This document shows positions 33,717 to 36,312 of a DNA stretch of 36,312 nucleotides, in pieces; positions within the stretch are counted from its first letter, which is position 1; every line of letters begins with the position of its first letter. Both the position numbers and the translations under genes were made by a program. The notes below the pieces were generated by a model. That model ran no database searches. It had not been told where the DNA came from and worked only from the letters and a program-made list of their open reading frames with translations. Source of the stretch: Candidatus Desulfaltia bathyphila (lineage in GTDB: Bacteria > Desulfobacterota > Desulfobacteria > Desulfobacterales > ETH-SRB1); contig JACNLL010000053.1 of assembly GCA_014381545.1 (NCBI GenBank), forward strand, positions 1 through 36,312, given 5' to 3'.

Positions 33717-33799
33717 GAAAAATGAGTAACTATTCAGCCACCGATCTACGCTGATCATCACTGATATTTCTATGGTTAATTTTACCCTTATACAAAAGC

Positions 33800-33878
33800 G
33801 TAACCGTTCACGGTTTACAGTTGTCGGTTCACGGTTGAAAAAACTGTGAACTGTGAACCGACAACCGTGAACGGTTAC
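33800..33878. repeat. Long imperfect palindrome built from CGGTTCACGGTT units
   Basis: GTAACCGTTCACGGT at 33800-33814 is matched by ACCGTGAACGGTTAC ending at 33878. Inner TGTCGGTTCACGGTT and GTGAACCGACA arms pair as well, around a short A-rich centre. It would fold into a 79-nt hairpin. It overlaps the stop codon (TAA at 33875-33877) of the CheR gene and may act as its transcription end, although a T-tract is absent. Confidence 0.75.
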
Positions 33879-34696
33879 ACGATAGCTTTGCGATATATTC
33901 CCATATTGGATATCCATGGTCGGAAATATGTAACTTCTTCGGGCAACGATTCGTGGATGCCGATAACCAATATCCCTCCATTAAGAAGGCTGTCGAAAAT
34001 CCTCCCTAAAACCTCTTTTTGCAGGCCAATATCAAAATAGGTAAAGGCCAGATTACGGCATAATACCATATGAAAAAGACCGTCAGGCGCTGCCAGCCTG
34101 ATATCCTGTGAAATGAAATTCACCTTTTCCCTAAATTCCGGGTAAAGGCAATACTGCTTGCCTGTCCGGTTAAATGCCTGAGAAAGCCATTTTTCAGGCA
34201 AATCCTTTACGCTGGATTGGAAATAGCATGCTCTTTCCGCACGTCCAAGCAGGTTGCTATCTATTTCAGTGCCTGTAATTTGAATATCGATGTCAGGATA
34301 ATACGGTGAAAGGACAAATTGCCAGACCAGTGCGATGGTATAAGCCTCCTCTCCTGAAGCAGATCCCGCGCTCCAGCACCTGATTGTATTATTGCCGCTG
34401 TTAACAGCCAGTTGCGCCAATGCTGGAAACACTTTGTTACCTATACAGTCAAACACGCCTTTGTCACGGTAAAACCGCGAAATAGAAATGCGGCACAGGC
34501 TATCGAGATAAATCCATTCATCCGGATGAACCTGTAAATATTCACGGTAGGCCTCCAGATCGTTGAGCCGCAACTCACTTATACGCCGGTTGATACGTTT
34601 ACAAACCTGCCTTCGCACCTTGCGGAAACCCGGCCATCTCATGCGCAGGCGTGGTAAAGCCCACTGCAGGAACTGAATGCATTTGGCATCTTTCAT
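33875..34696 (-). CDS. CheR-type protein-glutamate methyltransferase
   Basis: CheR enzymes methylate glutamates on chemoreceptors using SAM. The N-terminal helical domain (about 10-90) leads to ISRFYRDKGVF, the SAM loop CWSAGSASGEEAYTIAL, ITGTEIDSNLLGRA, CRNLAFTYFDIGLQKEVL and a final GILVIGIHESLP. It stands alone, with no cheA, cheB or receptor nearby, so the partner is unknown. A TTG at 34717 could start a slightly longer form. I chose the ATG at 34696, though its nearest GGAG is rather distant. Confidence 0.9.
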   Translation of the reverse strand: MKDAKCIQFLQWALPRLRMRWPGFRKVRRQVCKRINRRISELRLNDLEAYREYLQVHPDEWIYLDSLCRISISRFYRDKGVFDCIGNKVFPALAQLAVNSGNNTIRCWSAGSASGEEAYTIALVWQFVLSPYYPDIDIQITGTEIDSNLLGRAERACYFQSSVKDLPEKWLSQAFNRTGKQYCLYPEFREKVNFISQDIRLAAPDGLFHMVLCRNLAFTYFDIGLQKEVLGRIFDSLLNGGILVIGIHESLPEEVTYFRPWISNMGIYRKAIV

Positions 34697-34717
34697 AATT
34701 ATATTATACAGCTCCAA

Positions 34718-35032
34718 GACAATTATGTTAAATGATTTCTCATTTTTTTACGAGTTCATCAAAATTACCTAACTCTTAAAAATTTGACATCAAGACTACC
34801 ACTTGATAATATTGCAATTATTTTAAAAAACTGTTTGTTTGCTAATTTGTTGCACAACAATCATAAAATCTGTGGGAATAGTCAGAAACTATATAATAAC
34901 TGGTTACCATCGCGGTAACCTGCGGCTCGACTGGTTTGTTAGCTCCGCGTTATGCCAACCAGAAAATAACACTTGCATGTACCATAATATGTGCAATATA
35001 ATGTACAAAATACATACTTAATGAGGTGTAAT
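34718..35032. other. 315-bp intergenic region upstream of the toxin-antitoxin pair
   Basis: The left half is AT-rich with no recognisable feature. At about 34893-34972 there are nested short inverted repeats: GGTTACC...GGTAACC, and CTGGTT...AACCAG around TTGTTAGCTCCGCGTTAT. On the minus strand this reads GCTAACAAACCAGTCGAGC, which loosely recalls one arm of an integron attC site, but no complete site is visible. The right end holds the toxin-antitoxin promoter. Confidence 0.4.
34973..35002 (+). promoter_or_regulatory. Predicted promoter/operator of the toxin-antitoxin operon
   Basis: TTGCAT (34973-34978) and a perfect TATAAT (34997-35002) are separated by 18 bp. Overlapping TGTAC/GTACA and ATAATATG/ATATAAT dyads across the -10 region are good candidates for autoregulatory binding by the antitoxin, as is usual for Phd/YefM systems. 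Confidence 0.65.
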
Positions 35033-35314
35033 ATGCAAAAATTAAAAATTGATCAAGATATCAGGCCCATGTCAGAAGTCAGAAATGGCATGGCAAGCTT
35101 CATAAAGCATGTTCACGACACTAAAAGACCGGTGATAATTACAAAACGCGGGAAAGGCGTTGCAGTCCTTTTAAGTGCAAATGAATTTGAAGCCATGCAA
35201 GAGAAAATCGAGCTTCTATCAGATATTCAAACCTCTCTCAATCAACTGGGAAAAGGAGCAGGAATCAGCCATAAAGACGCAAAAAAGAAACTATTAAAAC
35301 GAGTCCCAAAATGA
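35033..35314 (+). CDS. Phd/YefM-family antitoxin
   Basis: This is a 93-aa antitoxin that should bind the adjacent RelE/ParE-type toxin and repress its own promoter. The N-terminal DNA-binding fold is IRPMSEVRNGMASFIKHVH, then VIITKRGKGVAVLLSANEFEAM, the Phd/YefM signature. The C-terminal tail is charged and likely wraps the toxin. The start at 35033 has GAGGTG six bases upstream and is preferred to an in-frame GTG at 34991 that overlaps the promoter. The stop overlaps the toxin start as ATGA. Confidence 0.93.
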   Translation: MQKLKIDQDIRPMSEVRNGMASFIKHVHDTKRPVIITKRGKGVAVLLSANEFEAMQEKIELLSDIQTSLNQLGKGAGISHKDAKKKLLKRVPK

Positions 35315-35607
35315 GAATAATCTGGTCTCCTCTTGCTGTCGATAGAGCATCGGAAATAGCCGATTATATTGCCCAGGACAAACCATCAGCGGCAGAGAAA
35401 TGGATTGATACGGTATTTTCTAAAGTTGAGTGCCTAAAATCGTCTCCTGAAATCGGCCGGATTATCCCCGAAATTAATGATAGCCAATTTAGAGAACTAA
35501 TTTACGGCAATTACCGCATCATTTATCGTATCGAAACCAAACAAATATCCATTCTCACGATTCGACATGGCAGACAAATATTACCAATAAATGAAATTAA
35601 GACATAG
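35311..35607 (+). CDS. RelE/ParE-family toxin
   Basis: This 98-aa toxin starts with IIWSPLAVDRASEIADYIAQD and continues with FRELIYGNYRIIYRIETKQISILTIRHGRQ, the standard ParE/RelE core. RelE members cleave mRNA on the ribosome and ParE members poison gyrase. The helical pair near the N-terminus and the RIIYRI strand fit ParE somewhat better, but I cannot decide. The 4-bp overlap with the antitoxin gene couples their translation. Confidence 0.92.
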   Translation: MRIIWSPLAVDRASEIADYIAQDKPSAAEKWIDTVFSKVECLKSSPEIGRIIPEINDSQFRELIYGNYRIIYRIETKQISILTIRHGRQILPINEIKT

Positions 35608-35612
35608 CTGGA

Positions 35613-35668
35613 AACTGATCTACCAACTGCAGACTTTGCCAAGAAGTATTGATTCCTGGAGATCAGTT
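35613..35668 (+). terminator. Hairpin downstream of the toxin gene
   Basis: AACTGATCT (35613-35621) pairs with AGATCAGTT (35660-35668), helped by ACCA/TGG next to it, around a long loop. It lies six bases after the toxin stop. With no T-tract, its role as a terminator is tentative. Confidence 0.35.
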
Positions 35669-35736
35669 AGTTATCTCAATCTTCCGGCACATTGTGATAT
35701 TGGCAAGATATCTGTAATGTAAAAGGTGAAGATGGT

Positions 35737-36107
35737 ATGAGTGAATATGAATTGATCAAAAACGAAGAAATTCAAAACAGAATTTATACCCTCCGCGATG
35801 TCCAGGCAATGCTGGACAGGGATTTAGCCATTTTTTATGGTGTAAAACCAATCAGACTAAGAGAGCAGGTAAAAAGAAATATCAAACGTTTTCCCTCCGA
35901 TTTCATGTTTCAACTTACGGAAGAAGAAGTCGATCTTATGGTATCGCAAAATGCGATACCATCAAGGCAGCATCTGGGTGGTTCACTTCCCTTTGTTTTT
36001 ACAGAACAGGGTATAGACGACAAAAAGGTCTTGGGAAAAAATGGTTTGCCTTCTCAAAGCTTGAGAAAGAGGCTTTCAGGCTTATGGAAAGACTGGAGAG
36101 GAAATGA
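35737..36107 (+). pseudogene. Broken ORF6N-domain (phage-type DNA-binding) gene
   Basis: The first 92 residues are a clear ORF6N domain: NRIYTLRDVQAMLDRDLAIF, YGVKPIRLREQVKRN, FPSDFMFQLTEEEV and LPFVFTEQGI. Normal members continue AMLSSVL and run 100 or more residues further. Here the frame jumps at 36015 to unrelated residues and ends at 36201. Adding one A to the AAAAA run at 36022-36026 gives KGLGKKWFAFSKLEKEAF followed by a stop at 36105. That resembles the usual C-terminus of these proteins. So the gene has lost its middle by deletion and also carries a one-base frameshift. The remaining 36108-36312 shows no gene I can support. Confidence 0.7.
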
Positions 36108-36312
36108 ATGGCGGGACATTGGGTACATCCTTGACAAATTGGACAAAACGGCTGGTGTGAATTCGAGGGAGTTATGGATCGCAACAACACAAACTCGATG
36201 AGGGAATTAGTGGCGGATTCAGTTATTTCCTTTTTATTGCCTGTGTAAAAAGCCTTAGGGGTCGGGCCATAGGAACATATTGATATTGTGAACAAATCAT
36301 TTAAATGTAGCG

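Noticed and set aside
36108-36295. Short frames in the last 200 bases, for example one starting at 36175
   Set aside because: They are only about 24 codons, with no ribosome-binding site or recognisable motif.

Overview
This window looks like chromosomal DNA from an anaerobic bacterium, most plausibly a Desulfobacterota (deltaproteobacterial) sulfate reducer or syntroph. The inference rests on an etfBA pair, hypE (NiFe-hydrogenase maturation), apbE, a decayed aldehyde:ferredoxin oxidoreductase tail, several Fe-S and radical-SAM proteins, and dense short intergenic repeats. No 16S gene or other decisive taxonomic marker is present.

Layout. (1) 1-7.7 kb: a PP-loop ATPase diverging from nth, an unknown lipoprotein, thrS, RNase D and a DUF401-type permease. 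(2) 8.0-15.3 kb: a complete trp operon on the minus strand, trpE-G-D-C-F-B-A, preceded by a classical attenuator. The leader peptide carries three consecutive Trp codons, and alternative antiterminator and terminator pairings are visible. A 199-bp inverted-repeat element sits between trpD and trpC. (3) 15.3-18.0 kb: cinA-type amidase, rlmD-type rRNA methyltransferase and a TrmO-like protein on the plus strand. (4) 18.0-20.2 kb: an accessory patch with an IS1380-family transposase whose catalytic acidic residues are mostly substituted, a tyrosine-transposase fragment, an aldehyde oxidoreductase fragment and an uncharacterised 238-aa protein. (5) 20.2-25.0 kb: an AmmeMemoRadiSam cluster (Tat-signal radical SAM protein, polytopic spermidine-synthase-like protein, secreted MEMO-AMMECR1 fusion) starting 4 nt after a tRNA-Val. 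(6) 25.1-33.4 kb: pgsA, a FlgT-like secreted protein, polyprenyl synthase, rimO, etfA/etfB, apbE and hypE. (7) 33.5-36.3 kb: tRNA-His, tRNA-Arg, a lone cheR, a Phd/RelE-type toxin-antitoxin pair and a broken ORF6N gene.

The most unusual content is in the spaces between genes. At least five short repeat families occur. One, present twice (7745-7960 and 15963-16180), contains two perfect hairpins whose 7-nt loops are exactly complementary (TGAGAGG and CCTCTCA). Both hairpins are preserved in both copies while the linker has diverged, and both copies lie in the same sense relative to the flanking co-directional genes. This suggests a kissing-loop RNA or a REPIN-like mobile element. Repeats or palindromes also supply the stop codons of trpA, cinA, amrS, cheR and etfA.

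All calls were made by reading the sequence; no database searches were run. Functions are inferred from recognised motifs, and exact starts are predictions.
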